Counted from the first letter of the stretch, positions 16,682 through 26,884 are shown. The stretch: DNA of 64,000 nt from Ectobacillus panaciterrae DSM 19096 (GCF_000430785.1 NZ_AUMR01000005.1:62001-126000); one strand, 5' to 3'. Numbers and translations: made by a program. Notes: a model not told the origin generated them from the sequence alone.

Positions 16682-17899
16682 TTATTGCTCTGAAACTCCA
16701 GACTGATTCGATCCAGTTTGAGGAGCGGCAGTCGAAGGTGTAACAGGCTGTGTTCTCGGCTGAACCAAAGCCCATTTCACTTGATTGGTCGGCAAATAAT
16801 AATCCTCTGCCATCTTTTCACGCTTTACGAACGAACCATTGGAGCGGTACAATTCGCGATATACTTTTACAACATACCCATCTTCCCCGGAACTTTGCGG
16901 CACTACGGCATCATGCTTAGCTCCGTTTGCCATAACAGCTTCCACCACCGTTTGCTTAGGGATAGACGAAATCTCCTGCCGATTCACCGCATACACATGC
17001 ACAAACGGCAGCCCCTCCACAAAAAGGCGCGCAGTATTGTCTGTTAACTCAAACTTAAGAATATAAGGCGTTTCATTTGGATTGTAAAACACAAAATCCG
17101 CCCTGTTCTTTTCAAAGCGAGCTTCTTCCCCAAGCTCTGCGTATGGCGGTAAATGTAAGCTGATGCTGCGCTGGCGCACTTGGAAATTTGTCGGCAAAAT
17201 CGTTTTATACATAAGAGTGGCCAATACGCTCAACGTCTCGTTGTCAGCCTGTACATTTTTTTCTTTCACAAGCTTAGCTAATGAAACCTCGCTCTTTGGC
17301 GGCACTGTAAGTGTTGCATACTGCTCGGCCCATTGCTGCAGTCCCGTATATTTTGTAGCACCCAAAACCGTACCTTGGGCGACTGTCTTTTTAGAACCAG
17401 CCTGATCCAACAAGCTGATAACAGGCACATTCATTTTGGGCGTAAACGAAGCAGCCGCCTTCAAAAGCTCGCCCTCCAGCTTTTTCATATCAAGCTTAGC
17501 AGCAATTTCCCCGTTTAGCTTATCAAGCAGAAGCGTCTGCAGTTCTTCCTTATTAATACTTACTGTAAGAGGCGTGTGCTTCCCATTTTGAACGTGCTGG
17601 ATACTATCGACAACGTCAAAAATAAACATGGATGCCGGTATGGCGATGACAACATCTTGATACACGAGCTGAATGCGGGATTCAGAGACCCAAGCCTCCG
17701 TTTTTTTGCCCAGGTCCGCCTCTGCCTGCTCCTTTACTTCCCCGCCAATATCCACTGCTCCGACAATTGTACCTTTTGAAAAGCCTTTTGTTGTATCAAA
17801 CAGCTTCATCATAACGGCACTTAAACCATACTGCATGGAAAAAATAAATATGGTGGACAATAAAACAATGATAAACAATCGCATAGAACGTATCTTCAC
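16682..17899 (-). CDS. VanW-like membrane-anchored protein of the pilus operon
   Basis: A 405-residue protein with an N-terminal membrane anchor and a long extracytoplasmic region. The stretch around residues 230-310 (RQRSISLHLPPYAELG, then FVFYNPNETPYILKFEL and FVEGLPF) resembles the C-terminal half of VanW domains. The usual Gly-Gly-Gly-x-Cys-Gln motif is absent, so the domain is degenerate. It probably starts with GTG, overlapping the upstream stop (GTGA), with AGGAGG ten bases before. The tail is Pro/Thr/Ser-rich. Role in pili is inferred from the operon only. Confidence 0.65.
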   Translation of the reverse strand: MKIRSMRLFIIVLLSTIFIFSMQYGLSAVMMKLFDTTKGFSKGTIVGAVDIGGEVKEQAEADLGKKTEAWVSESRIQLVYQDVVIAIPASMFIFDVVDSIQHVQNGKHTPLTVSINKEELQTLLLDKLNGEIAAKLDMKKLEGELLKAAASFTPKMNVPVISLLDQAGSKKTVAQGTVLGATKYTGLQQWAEQYATLTVPPKSEVSLAKLVKEKNVQADNETLSVLATLMYKTILPTNFQVRQRSISLHLPPYAELGEEARFEKNRADFVFYNPNETPYILKFELTDNTARLFVEGLPFVHVYAVNRQEISSIPKQTVVEAVMANGAKHDAVVPQSSGEDGYVVKVYRELYRSNGSFVKREKMAEDYYLPTNQVKWALVQPRTQPVTPSTAAPQTGSNQSGVSEQ

Positions 17900-18327
17900 A
17901 GCGGATTTTCCTCCTTCTTATTCCGCTGCAGCAGCTCTTCCAAACCGCCTTCATCTGTCGGCTCTGTTTTTTCAAATAAAAGCTCCGAAGTGCTTTCGTA
18001 CTTATCCTTGTACTTATCTAAAAACAAAGAATACGCATCCTCCTCTGGCACAGCTTCAGATGAAACATCCTCTGGATTCGCCGCCGCGAATACCCGATGA
18101 GAAAATTTCGTCTGCAAAAGATACGTTACACATAGCCCCAAAAGCAGTACGAGCAGACACGCCTGCCAAAGCGGGAATATGCTTCGTAATAACAGAACGA
18201 TCAAAACAAGAATAAAGGATAAAAGGGCTGTTATCACATTTCCGATTTGCGACAATCCTGTTTTTATAAAAAACAAAATAAAAAATAATAAAATTGATGC
18301 CAACAATGTTGGAAATATGTATTCCAT
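17896..18327 (-). CDS. Membrane protein heading the pilus operon, unknown function
   Basis: A 143-residue protein with three or four hydrophobic segments in the first 90 residues and an acidic cytoplasmic tail (SEAVPEEDAYSLFLDKYKDK). It matches no family I recognise. The start at 18327 has an AGAGGTGC ribosome site; a longer frame exists but lacks one. It is the first gene of the leftward operon and is divergent from the minor pseudopilin operon 89 bases away. Confidence 0.65.
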   Translation of the reverse strand: MEYIFPTLLASILLFFILFFIKTGLSQIGNVITALLSFILVLIVLLLRSIFPLWQACLLVLLLGLCVTYLLQTKFSHRVFAAANPEDVSSEAVPEEDAYSLFLDKYKDKYESTSELLFEKTEPTDEGGLEELLQRNKKEENPL

Positions 18328-18416
18328 TTCTGCACCTCTTCTGTAAAATAAAATAGTATCACTTTTACAATATATCATTATATTATACTAAGAAATTACA
18401 GGAAAGAAGGGTGGAA

Positions 18417-19082
18417 ATGCAAAAAAAATGTGAAAACGGCCTCACTCTCGTAGAAGTACTCGCATCCATCACTATTTTATCTATTATTACCATTGGATTA
18501 TTTGCCGTTTTTCCAAAGGCTTACTTATTTACGAAAGAAAATCAGTCTAAAACAGTCGCTGTCAATATTGCGCGCGGCGTACTTCATTATTTCGAGAAGC
18601 AAGATTATGATTTGCTGCACGGTTACCTTTTAGCACTTCCAAATCATAACGTTGCCATAATTGACAGCACCGCAATTTGCAGTGAAGAGAAACCCATTCA
18701 GCTGCCGGACAATATAACAGAAACAGCAAAGCTGTTTCCAGACGCGGAAAAAGAAAGCTGTGAAAAAATCCTTTCTCCGACTGTAAACGGCTTAACATAT
18801 GACAAAAATATACAAGTATTTTTACTTCCGTCAAATTGGGGAGATCAGCAAGCGAGTGAAATTTTGGACAGCATTAAAAAGGCGCAATCAGGCAAGCGTT
18901 CATCCGAGACCATTTCAAATACATTAAAGAAGCTGCAGGAATCGGACGCAAACAAAACCCCAAGCACAACAGATGCATCCTACTCACCGATTCGTATGCT
19001 TGTATACGTAGATTTAAATGCAACAGACGATAAAGAAGGCGTATTGCTAGAAGGGAGCATCGCTCATGAATCGATTCGCTAA
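18417..19082 (+). CDS. Prepilin-like protein (PilV/GspI type)
   Basis: A 221-residue protein with a class III signal CENG|LTLVEVLASITILS (Glu5 conserved) and a globular domain. It is probably a minor pseudopilin that primes assembly. A GTG two codons upstream is possible, but AAGAAGGGTGG places the start at ATG 18417. Its end overlaps the next gene by 17 bases. First gene of the rightward three-gene operon. Confidence 0.8.
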   Translation: MQKKCENGLTLVEVLASITILSIITIGLFAVFPKAYLFTKENQSKTVAVNIARGVLHYFEKQDYDLLHGYLLALPNHNVAIIDSTAICSEEKPIQLPDNITETAKLFPDAEKESCEKILSPTVNGLTYDKNIQVFLLPSNWGDQQASEILDSIKKAQSGKRSSETISNTLKKLQESDANKTPSTTDASYSPIRMLVYVDLNATDDKEGVLLEGSIAHESIR

Positions 19083-19689
19083 TCTAGTAAAAAACGAACG
19101 CGGCGTCACTATGATTGAGCTGCTCGGAACGCTCGTCATCGTTTCAGTTATCGCAGGCTCCATGTACAGCGTTTTTACAATGGGCTTAAAGACATATCAA
19201 AAAACCACGATGGAAGCAAAGCTGCGCGACGAGGCCGATTATGTTGTCTCTATGATTATGAATCAACTCTATTCTTCAGATTATGATGATGTGAAATATA
19301 ACGAGACGACACAAACACTTGAGTTTTATAAACGAAAATCAGACAAGCCTCTCTTTCAAAAAGACGACGTGACCTACGAGTATAATAACAGCACTGCACC
19401 GGCAGCGCGCTTGCGCATTGAGAACGGCGAAATGCTGTTTCAGGAGCTGAATGAAAAGGGGGAGCCGACAAAAACGCATTCTTTTACACAAGACAACAGC
19501 ATTAAACTCAAAACTGGCTCCGAGCTGGACATGGTTTGCACAAGACAAGGAACGATATTCCCCCGTGTTAATCATGAACTGGAGCCTCTGAATATATGCA
19601 AAAGCGGCATTCTGCAGCTCACCTTCGTCTTTGAAGCGCAGCATACTAATCTTGCACCGCTCGCTGTAACGAGCGAAATTGGATTTTAA
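19066..19689 (+). CDS. Prepilin-like protein (PilW/GspJ type)
   Basis: A 207-residue protein with a signal ERGVTMIELLGTLVIVSV, so cleavage is probable after Gly13 with Glu at mature position 5. A globular domain follows, with two cysteines late in the sequence. Position and size fit a PilW/GspJ-like minor pseudopilin. Translation is probably coupled to the upstream gene by the overlap. Confidence 0.78.
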   Translation: MNRFANLVKNERGVTMIELLGTLVIVSVIAGSMYSVFTMGLKTYQKTTMEAKLRDEADYVVSMIMNQLYSSDYDDVKYNETTQTLEFYKRKSDKPLFQKDDVTYEYNNSTAPAARLRIENGEMLFQELNEKGEPTKTHSFTQDNSIKLKTGSELDMVCTRQGTIFPRVNHELEPLNICKSGILQLTFVFEAQHTNLAPLAVTSEIGF

Positions 19690-19703
19690 AGGGGGGGCAT
19701 ACG

Positions 19704-21548
19704 ATGAAGAATGAACGCGGCTATACACTTGTGCTTGTGCTGCTCGTCAGTCTTGTCTTTGTAACGGCCGGGCTGACCATTTTTTCGATTACAATTAACG
19801 GAGCGAAACATACAGAAATTCGGAAAAACGATGTCATTACAACGCAAAAGTCTATCGAGGAAATGAATGAAGTCATTGCGGATTTTAAAGGAAAGGTCTC
19901 TGCCTTATCTTTACAAGGACTTTCAAAAAGCGAATATACAGCTAAAATCGCATCCATAAAAAGCGAACTCACTAACAAATATACAGCACCAAAGGATTCG
20001 CCAAACAGCGTCTTGACCATTAAGGATCAAGCTCTTGCGGATCATGCAGATCCAAACAAAAGCCCTGATTTGGGAACATACTTTACACGCTACTATGAAT
20101 TTGCGCTTGTGTATGTAAACGACGCGAACAGTGCACACCCGGAAATCACGAAAACAATTAAACGTAAAGTGCTCATTTCACCGACGCCAAGCTTTTTACA
20201 ATATGCGGTAGGGTCTGAAAATACGCTGAATTTGAACGGAGCTTCGGATGTTGTCGGGAATGTGTATGGGGAGACAGTGAATCTCGCAAATCAAGCACGC
20301 TATGCGAACGCATTAATCAGTAGCGGAGCACTCGAATATTTGCCGAAATTCACCACTCAAGACACCTTATATCCCTCCATTCGCGGTGACTTAGTTATCA
20401 ATAAAGAATTGGACATTTATAAGGATACAACGAGTGCAGACGGCTCAAAAACAAGCAGCACCAGCTCACACCTTCTTTCTTTGAAAAATCCAAAGGACTT
20501 TACACCATATTTTTATAAAAACAGCAATCCGCCCATTATTCGAAAGCCTTATGATTCCTTTACTTCAGTAGATTTTCGGCAAACCTTCGCTGATAAATTG
20601 AACAAGCTAAGCCCGGGACTCAATATAAAGAAAGAGGATGTTCCAAGCACCGGAGGAATATTGAATCCGACGGACGAGCAGCTTAGAAATGCCATTGTGC
20701 AAAAAATCCAAAGCAATCCGTCCGTATATGTAATGGATAAGAGCGGTCTTCCTTTTAACTTCACAACGGGAATACCATCATCCAAAACGGCCATTCTTAT
20801 AACGGACAGCACAAGCACCTCCTCTTCCATCGGCACCGGAACAGGCGCTGCAGATGCAGGCAAAAAGCACTTTGTGATCGACAGCGACGTCACACTTAAC
20901 GACAATCAATGGCTTATCGTAAACGGAGACCTAGAAATTTATAGCAATAAAAAGCCTTTGTCTATTCAAGGAAACATACTGGTGATGGGGGATCTCGTCA
21001 TTCGCGGCAACGCGTATGACTTTGAGAAGGAACAAGACAGCATCTCATTCGATTCCACCATATACGCAACAGGGAAAGCGAGCATTTACAGTACAGACAT
21101 AATCGGAAAAGAAGATAAGCAGCTCGTGCTCCTCTGTCAAGATGATTTGCTCATTACTCGCATCAACGAATTTAAGAGCACAAATGACAACGCTGCTCCG
21201 ATTGACGCTTACTTTTATACAGATAAGAACGCCGAGCTATACGGAGTCGGTTCGCTGTTTAAAATCCACGGCGGACTGTTTGCGAAGCAGGAATTGACGA
21301 TTAATGCTGTACGCCAAGATACATTCGGCACTCTTGGCAACCTGCTCAGCGCCACAGACCAAGTCATCTCTCTTCCGCTTGAATCAAGGGCGCTGCAAGA
21401 AGATCAAAAATCACGCTTTGTCGTGGAATATGATAAATCCGTTGTGCTTGATCAGATGGATGCTTTGCCGTATGCAGACAAGCTGCAAACGATTATCGAA
21501 GACTACACAATTGAGTCCGGAAAACAAATAGAAGACGATGCCCCTTAA
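19704..21548 (+). CDS. Large PilX-like minor pseudopilin
   Basis: A 614-residue protein with a PilX-type N-terminus (NERGYTLVLVLLVSLVFVTA). The expected Glu5 is replaced by Val, as in GspK/PilX-like tip subunits. A long extracytoplasmic part follows with beta-helix-like stretches around residues 390-450 (VIDSDVTLNDNQWLIVNGDL, then IQGNILVMGDLVIRG). The size is unusual for a pilin and suggests a tip adhesin. The GGGGGGG-rich ribosome site is 14 bases after the previous stop. Confidence 0.75.
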   Translation: MKNERGYTLVLVLLVSLVFVTAGLTIFSITINGAKHTEIRKNDVITTQKSIEEMNEVIADFKGKVSALSLQGLSKSEYTAKIASIKSELTNKYTAPKDSPNSVLTIKDQALADHADPNKSPDLGTYFTRYYEFALVYVNDANSAHPEITKTIKRKVLISPTPSFLQYAVGSENTLNLNGASDVVGNVYGETVNLANQARYANALISSGALEYLPKFTTQDTLYPSIRGDLVINKELDIYKDTTSADGSKTSSTSSHLLSLKNPKDFTPYFYKNSNPPIIRKPYDSFTSVDFRQTFADKLNKLSPGLNIKKEDVPSTGGILNPTDEQLRNAIVQKIQSNPSVYVMDKSGLPFNFTTGIPSSKTAILITDSTSTSSSIGTGTGAADAGKKHFVIDSDVTLNDNQWLIVNGDLEIYSNKKPLSIQGNILVMGDLVIRGNAYDFEKEQDSISFDSTIYATGKASIYSTDIIGKEDKQLVLLCQDDLLITRINEFKSTNDNAAPIDAYFYTDKNAELYGVGSLFKIHGGLFAKQELTINAVRQDTFGTLGNLLSATDQVISLPLESRALQEDQKSRFVVEYDKSVVLDQMDALPYADKLQTIIEDYTIESGKQIEDDAP

Positions 21549-21563
21549 GCATCGTCTTTTATT
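21532..21563. terminator. Bidirectional terminator at the end of the pseudopilin operon
   Basis: GACGATGC-cccttaa-GCATCGTC with AAGA on the left and TTTTATT on the right, between two convergent stop codons. Confidence 0.8.
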
Positions 21564-23430
21564 ACCAGCGTAATAACGGCTTTCCTTCAAACTCGGGAAT
21601 AACTCCTCCACCCGTGCTGCTCCCAGTAATTGTTACAGTCGTTGTTGCTTTCAAACCATTTTCCGTTTCGGCAGTAACTATAACATCCCCAGGTATATTT
21701 CCATGTATATTTCCGTTTGGATCTATAGTCGCACGCGCCGAATCGCTAAGCTTCCAGTACTGTATCACCTTTCTCGTTGCATTTTCGGGAATAAACTGTA
21801 TATAGGAATATAAGTTTACAGAAGTCCCTTCCTTCATGGTAATAGGGTCTTGTGTAAAACGTATGCCAGTCACCTCCACAGAGTTTACCTTGACAGTAAT
21901 TGTCCGTTGTACTGTATCTCCATACTGATTGCTAGCCGTAACAATAATAGAGGTTGTGCCTGGAGAGACACCGTATACTTGCTGTGATTGAGGATAAAAC
22001 ACAGCTATATTTTCATCTGCCGTCTTCCACCTTAGAGTTGCATCAGCAGGGGTAACTGTAATATTTAAAGCTTTTGTGTTTCCAGCAAACAATTCGATAT
22101 AATCATCAGCTTGAATGACAGGCGGTGTACTTACAACAGTAATGTTTAGACGCTTTGACACTGAAGTGCCAAACACATCTGTCGCCCTTACAATGAGCGT
22201 TGCGTTTCCCGTTTTTTGAGGCGTGATAATCAAATTATTATTTTGTATGCTAGCTGCAATAACATCTTGTCCGCTCTCTAGGGAATAATCTAATGATTGA
22301 AGAATCGCTCCATCCGGACTGCTTTTTATTACAAACGTATTGACACCATTGCTTATATTCACGGTTGCCTCATTAATTTCTTTATCCAATTGATTTGGAA
22401 CATATATAAAGATATCTGTTAGAGCATCTTGTACAGCAATGGTTAACGGCGCAAAAGAAGCTGTTGTTACTTTATTGTCTGAGTCATTATAACTGAGGCT
22501 CGATTGCTCCAATTTATACGGCTGATTTTGCTGGGATGCTTGTAAAGCAACAATTGCCAAAGAAAAATCTATGTTATTAGATTCATAATCACCATTTTCA
22601 TTTTGATTAAATAAAACATCTCCAAAAGATCCGGTGACCGTAACACCAGAATCTTTATCACCGCTTTTCTTGAATCTCGAATCATTCGTCACAATATCTA
22701 ATCCCTTTGGAAATTTTTCTGTAAACATAGCATTCTTTAATGAAAATGTAGTAGCTCCAATAAATCCCTGAAACGTACCCGTTACGGTCGTATTGCTTAC
22801 TACATTTAATCTTAGTTTTACGAATCTCGTAAATTCCGGATCTTGTTTATCCAACTCCGCTACAACTGGTATGATTACCGTCGGATCATTATTATGACTC
22901 AAAAAGTATTGAACAGCATCCACAATCTCTCCGTTATTATTACTATTGCCAGTAATCATTATTTTCTTATATTCGTTTAAATCTTGAATAGAAAGTGCAG
23001 GGGCATAACCGTTCTTAATTTGGTCTAATACATCTTGCTGCTTTTCTGTGTAGCTAATCAACCCGCGCATTCCCTTGTCAAATTTATTTGCTAATACAAG
23101 ATCATTTCCTAATTTTACTTGCTGTAAATCACTTTCTTCTAAAACAAAGGGACGCAAGCCCGAAATTTTTGTCGTTTGTATACTCTCACGATTCACATCA
23201 CTCCCTTTTATTATATCCGGACGAATATGATATTGAATATCCGTGCGGCTGCCCGTTTTCATAAGTACTTCATTTGGTAATTTTCTAATGATATCTTGAG
23301 AATTACTGGAAGAGAATTCACGGGATAACTTTTGTTCGATAACAGTTGTTTTCACTGAATCAGGAACAGATTGACAAGCTGATAAAAGCAAAAAGACTGC
23401 GCAAACACTTATAGCAATTCGTCTAATCAT
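21562..23430 (-). CDS. Surface lipoprotein with bacterial Ig-like (Big_2) repeats
   Basis: A 622-residue secreted lipoprotein with signal peptide and lipobox LLSAC (Cys19). The N-terminal half has no recognised family. The C-terminal half holds two to three Ig-like beta-sandwich repeats, seen as VTVVSTPPVIQ, LNITVTPADATLRWKTADENIAVF and VEVTGIRFTQDPITMKEG. These are common in adhesins. Convergent with, and close to, the pseudopilin operon. A role with the pili is possible but unproven. Confidence 0.75.
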   Translation of the reverse strand: MIRRIAISVCAVFLLLSACQSVPDSVKTTVIEQKLSREFSSSNSQDIIRKLPNEVLMKTGSRTDIQYHIRPDIIKGSDVNRESIQTTKISGLRPFVLEESDLQQVKLGNDLVLANKFDKGMRGLISYTEKQQDVLDQIKNGYAPALSIQDLNEYKKIMITGNSNNNGEIVDAVQYFLSHNNDPTVIIPVVAELDKQDPEFTRFVKLRLNVVSNTTVTGTFQGFIGATTFSLKNAMFTEKFPKGLDIVTNDSRFKKSGDKDSGVTVTGSFGDVLFNQNENGDYESNNIDFSLAIVALQASQQNQPYKLEQSSLSYNDSDNKVTTASFAPLTIAVQDALTDIFIYVPNQLDKEINEATVNISNGVNTFVIKSSPDGAILQSLDYSLESGQDVIAASIQNNNLIITPQKTGNATLIVRATDVFGTSVSKRLNITVVSTPPVIQADDYIELFAGNTKALNITVTPADATLRWKTADENIAVFYPQSQQVYGVSPGTTSIIVTASNQYGDTVQRTITVKVNSVEVTGIRFTQDPITMKEGTSVNLYSYIQFIPENATRKVIQYWKLSDSARATIDPNGNIHGNIPGDVIVTAETENGLKATTTVTITGSSTGGGVIPEFEGKPLLRW

Positions 23431-23585
23431 ATATACCCTCTTTTATGTTTAATTATAAAAATATATTGTACTTGCATTATATCTATTCTGTTTACCCTTT
23501 CCTATCTATTTTCGTAAACATTGTTACTTTTTTTTGACAACCTCAGGCAAGCTGGTGATTAACCAGCACTCCAGCCACATTCTTT

Positions 23586-23771
23586 TATATAAATGCAACT
23601 AAAAAAATCGACATAAAAACTTTTCTTTTAGGGGGAGAGAGCATCCGACTAAGCGTAGAAGCGGTCAAACCCTTTTCGTAGCCCATGCAGGGAGAGAGAG
23701 CGAGCACAGTTTCCCCTTTGTTCTACGTGGCAAACGATAGATATGTCGGAACAACAAAGTGGACTTATATA
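23586..23771. repeat. Repeat family A/B element, copy B1
   Basis: Roughly 186 bases, about 85-90 percent identical by eye to the inverted copy at 27774-27954. It shares GGGGAGAG, GAAGCGGTCAAACCC, CATGCAGG, TTCTACGTGGCAAACGATAG, ATATGTCGG and AAAGTGGACTTATATA. The outer left end is degraded. It lies just past the lutABC terminator. The remaining bases of the 23431-23872 gap show only a small hairpin (GCTGGT/ACCAGC near 23550) and no gene. Confidence 0.75.
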
Positions 23772-23831
23772 GGAAACAGCCAAGCTATACGCAGCATCTG
23801 CAGGTCAGCTATATAAGTGCGGAATAACTAT

Positions 23832-23863
23832 AAAAAAAGAACGAGTCGGCCCCGACTCGTTCT
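23832..23863 (-). terminator. Terminator of lutABC
   Basis: AGAACGAGTCGG and CCGACTCGTTCT form an almost loopless hairpin, with TTTTTTT following on the minus strand, just after the lutC stop. Confidence 0.88.
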
Positions 23864-23872
23864 ACCTATTTA

Positions 23873-24583
23873 TCAAACTACCAAATAATACGCCTTCAAC
23901 GGACCATGCACGCCGACAACTAGGTTCATTTCAATATCTGCCGAGTTGCTCGGACCGGAAATGAAGTTGATGCAGGAAGATAGCGCTTCTCCGCTCTCCA
24001 CGCGGTTGTTCAAATCATGAACCGCTTGTGTGATACGCGGCACGATTGTGGTGCGCGGAATGATTGCGACGTAAATCTTCGGTAGGAAATGAAGCGCTCG
24101 CCCTTGGCCTTCACGCGCCTGCACAACGATTGTGCCTGATTCTGCCAATGTGTAATCGCTGAATACGATACCGAATGTTGCTTGTTCTGCAATTTTGAAG
24201 TTCTCTTCTTTTTTCGCCGCTTCCCATTCGTATACGTCGACACCATTAGCAGGCAGTTCCTGCTTTAACAAGCTTGTTAAACCGTATTCTGCAAAACGCG
24301 GGTCTTGCGATGTCATGATGGAGCCGCTGCCGTTTTCTTCAATAATTTTCTTCAAGTCTTCCGATACTTGCTCTTTCGATGTTTCGATGACTGTCGTATG
24401 AATATTGCTGCATTGCTGCTTGAATATTTCAAGCAGCTCGTCTTCTGTGCAGTCTTTGAGGACATCCCAGTTTACATTATTTTTCCAAACTGGACGTTTG
24501 ACGCCTTCTGTTTTACGCTTGCGGCCAAGCTGCTTTGCCAAATTATCTAAAAATGCATCTCGGTTATGAACGGTTCCCTGCAT
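23873..24583 (-). CDS. lutC: Lactate utilisation protein LutC
   Basis: A 236-residue LUD-domain protein of the LutABC complex that oxidises L-lactate to pyruvate. Conserved C-terminal features are visible: [22 protein letters not shown] and the ending [17 protein letters not shown]. The start overlaps the lutB stop by one base. Last gene of the operon. Assignment is firm because all three subunits and the regulator are present in standard order. Confidence 0.95.
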   Translation of the reverse strand: MQGTVHNRDAFLDNLAKQLGRKRKTEGVKRPVWKNNVNWDVLKDCTEDELLEIFKQQCSNIHTTVIETSKEQVSEDLKKIIEENGSGSIMTSQDPRFAEYGLTSLLKQELPANGVDVYEWEAAKKEENFKIAEQATFGIVFSDYTLAESGTIVVQAREGQGRALHFLPKIYVAIIPRTTIVPRITQAVHDLNNRVESGEALSSCINFISGPSNSADIEMNLVVGVHGPLKAYYLVV

Positions 24584-26007
24584 TAGTTGTTCCCGCCTTT
24601 CTTATGCTCTTTGAACCAGTCGCGGAAGCGTTCCTTGCTCGGTGCCGGGAACTCGCGAATATCCGTCCAGTTCTTCAGCGGTCCTACACCTTTTGTTACA
24701 CGTTCTCCCGATGTGAACGGACTCATGGCCGCCGGCGCAATTTTAGAGCCAAGCTTGTAAAGAGCCGCAGAGGATGCGCCCATTCCGAACATTTTCATCG
24801 CCAGCTTTTCAGCCATCGGTGCACGTCCTTCTTTTTCTACGATCACTTGACGGTGCTTCAGCAAAAGCTCATGCAGCGGAATTTTCACCGGACAAGCGTC
24901 TGTACAAGCTGCACAAAGGCTGGATGCGTACGGCAGCTCTTTGTAATCATCATAACCGCCAAGCAGCGGCGTCAGCACGGCACCGATCGGACCTGGGTAG
25001 ATAGAACCGTAAGAATGGCCGCCCACATGACGATATACAGGACATACGTTAATGCATGCCGCACAGCGAATACACTGCAGCACTTGCCGGAACTCGGATC
25101 CTAAAATTTCAGAACGGCCGTTGTCCACAACTACGAGGTGGAACTCTTCCGGCCCGTCTCCCTCACCTTCAGTAATCGGGCCGGCAACTGTAATGTAGCT
25201 TGTTAATTTTTGACCGACCGCACTGCGGCAAAGCAGCCCGACGAGAACGTCCAATTCCTCCATCGTCGGAACGAGACGCTCCATCCCCATTACCGCGATT
25301 TGCGTTTTCGGGATGGACATGACAAGGTCTGCATTTCCTTCATTCGTAACTAAGCAAAGGGAGCCTGTGTTGGCAACGGCAAAGTTACAGCCCGTTACCC
25401 CCACTTCTGCTTCCATAAATTTCTCACGTAAAATTTTACGGACGAATTTCGTCATTTCATACGGGTCTTCAGATTCCGTATAACCAAGCTTTTCTTCAAA
25501 CACTTCGCGAATTTGCGATTTATTTTTATGAAGCGCCGGCGCCACGATATGGGACGGCGGCTCATGGTCGTCAACCTGCAGTATGTATTCGCCAAGGTCG
25601 CTTTCCACCACCTCGCAGCCGATGCTTTCGAGCGCTTCGTTCATGCTGATTTCTTCCGTTACCATAGACTTGGATTTTACCACTTTTTTCGCGTTTTTCT
25701 TTTCTGCAACATTTTTAATATACTCGGCAGCTTCTTCTTTTGTTTTCGCAAAGAAGACGTGCCCGCCGCGTTTGGATACGTTCTCGCTTAGCTGCATTAA
25801 ATAATAATCGAGATTTTCTAGCGTATGCTGGCGGATTTGCTCGCCAAGCTCGCGCCATTCTTCCCAGTTTCCGAGTTCATCCGCAGCTGACAGACGGCGT
25901 GTATATAAGCGCTCTTGTGCAGAAGATACAGCACCGCGCATCACAGGATCTTGAATGCCTTCCGCGATGCGATCATAAAATTTTTCATTGCTTGTTTTCA
26001 TAGACAT
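24583..26007 (-). CDS. lutB: Lactate utilisation iron-sulfur protein LutB
   Basis: A 474-residue protein with an N-terminal LUD domain and a C-terminal ferredoxin-like part. The first cluster motif has Cys312, 315, 318 and 322 ([11 protein letters not shown]). The second has Cys365, 368 and 372 (CAACTDAC). It passes electrons from lactate within the LutABC complex. GAGGGGGAA ribosome site at the first ATG. Confidence 0.96.
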   Translation of the reverse strand: MSMKTSNEKFYDRIAEGIQDPVMRGAVSSAQERLYTRRLSAADELGNWEEWRELGEQIRQHTLENLDYYLMQLSENVSKRGGHVFFAKTKEEAAEYIKNVAEKKNAKKVVKSKSMVTEEISMNEALESIGCEVVESDLGEYILQVDDHEPPSHIVAPALHKNKSQIREVFEEKLGYTESEDPYEMTKFVRKILREKFMEAEVGVTGCNFAVANTGSLCLVTNEGNADLVMSIPKTQIAVMGMERLVPTMEELDVLVGLLCRSAVGQKLTSYITVAGPITEGEGDGPEEFHLVVVDNGRSEILGSEFRQVLQCIRCAACINVCPVYRHVGGHSYGSIYPGPIGAVLTPLLGGYDDYKELPYASSLCAACTDACPVKIPLHELLLKHRQVIVEKEGRAPMAEKLAMKMFGMGASSAALYKLGSKIAPAAMSPFTSGERVTKGVGPLKNWTDIREFPAPSKERFRDWFKEHKKGGNN

Positions 26008-26019
26008 AATAATTCCCCC

Positions 26020-26736
26020 TCAGCGGCTGTTCAGCACTTGGGCGATGTGCAGCACTCGTACGTTTTTATCTAAGCGCTCCATGCGTCCGCCAATGTTCAT
26101 CAAGCATCCGCAATCCGCCCCGATTAAATAATCTGCACCTGTCTGCATCACGCTGTTCACTTTTTCATCTACCATTTGCTCGGAAATCGGCATCATTTTC
26201 ACCGAGAACGTTCCGCCGAAGCCGCAGCAGTTTTGCGCATTTGGCAGCTTTTCGATTTTTAATCCTTTTACATTAGAAAGAAGAGTGAAAGGCGCATCCT
26301 TAACGCCAAGCAGGCGTGTCATATGGCAGGATGTGTGATATGTCGCTGTTCCTTCCAGTCTCGCTCCTACATCTGTTACCTTCAGCACGTCCACGATAAA
26401 TTGTGTCAGCTCATACGTTTTGTCAGCAAGCGCTTTTGCGCGGTTCTCCCATTCCGGGTCGCCTTTAAAGATATGCGGATATTCTACAAACATCGTCGCA
26501 CAAGAACCAGACGGCGTCACAACGTATTCGGCATGCTCAAATGTACGAATCATATTTTTCGCTGCTTCCTTCGCTGCTTCTACATAGCCGCTATTATATG
26601 CAGGCTGACCGCAGCAAACTTGCGACTCGGGAAATTCAACCTCGCACCCTAAGCTCTCCAACAATTCAACAGTCGCTTTTCCGACATTCGTCTGGAACAT
26701 GTCAATCAAACAAGTAACAAACAAAGTAACTTTCAT
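26020..26736 (-). CDS. lutA: Lactate utilisation protein LutA
   Basis: A 238-residue protein with two cysteine-rich CCG domains ([13 protein letters not shown] and [12 protein letters not shown]), which bind iron-sulfur clusters in this family. A frame opening at 26775 would add 13 residues, but GAGGGGGAAG precedes the ATG at 26736. First structural gene of lutABC. About 140 bases of leader carry a cre-like site and the LutR-type operator. Confidence 0.95.
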   Translation of the reverse strand: MKVTLFVTCLIDMFQTNVGKATVELLESLGCEVEFPESQVCCGQPAYNSGYVEAAKEAAKNMIRTFEHAEYVVTPSGSCATMFVEYPHIFKGDPEWENRAKALADKTYELTQFIVDVLKVTDVGARLEGTATYHTSCHMTRLLGVKDAPFTLLSNVKGLKIEKLPNAQNCCGFGGTFSVKMMPISEQMVDEKVNSVMQTGADYLIGADCGCLMNIGGRMERLDKNVRVLHIAQVLNSR

Positions 26737-26771
26737 TTGAAACTTCCCCCTCAATTTCTGCTCGCCACCAT

Positions 26772-26798
26772 TCATCTGGTCATCTGATGACTTGATGA
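26772..26798. promoter_or_regulatory. LutR-type nested operator
   Basis: A perfect inner palindrome GTCATC-T-GATGAC (26779-26791) contains TCATC-N-GATGA. It is flanked symmetrically by an outer TCATC (26772-26776) and GATGA (26794-26798). TCATC-N1-GATGA is the inverted repeat I recall for B. subtilis LutR. It lies 36 bases upstream of the lutA ATG. Confidence 0.7.
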
Positions 26799-26860
26799 AA
26801 AAGAAAGAATCGTTTCCTCCCTATTGGCATACACGAATCTTCTTTTTTGTTTACAATTAT

Positions 26861-26874
26861 TCGAAAACGCTTTC
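26861..26874. promoter_or_regulatory. Candidate CcpA cre site
   Basis: TCGAAAACGCTTTCTT contains the cre core GAAAACGCTTTC; the outermost consensus pair deviates. It lies directly downstream of the predicted transcription start, where CcpA would act as a roadblock. Confidence 0.4.
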
Positions 26875-26884
26875 TTCTGTCCTT

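Noticed and set aside
12297-18215. Many plus-strand frames of 60-180 codons across the pilus operon
   Set aside because: They are mirror frames of the high-quality leftward pil genes, which have motifs, ribosome sites and proper spacing.
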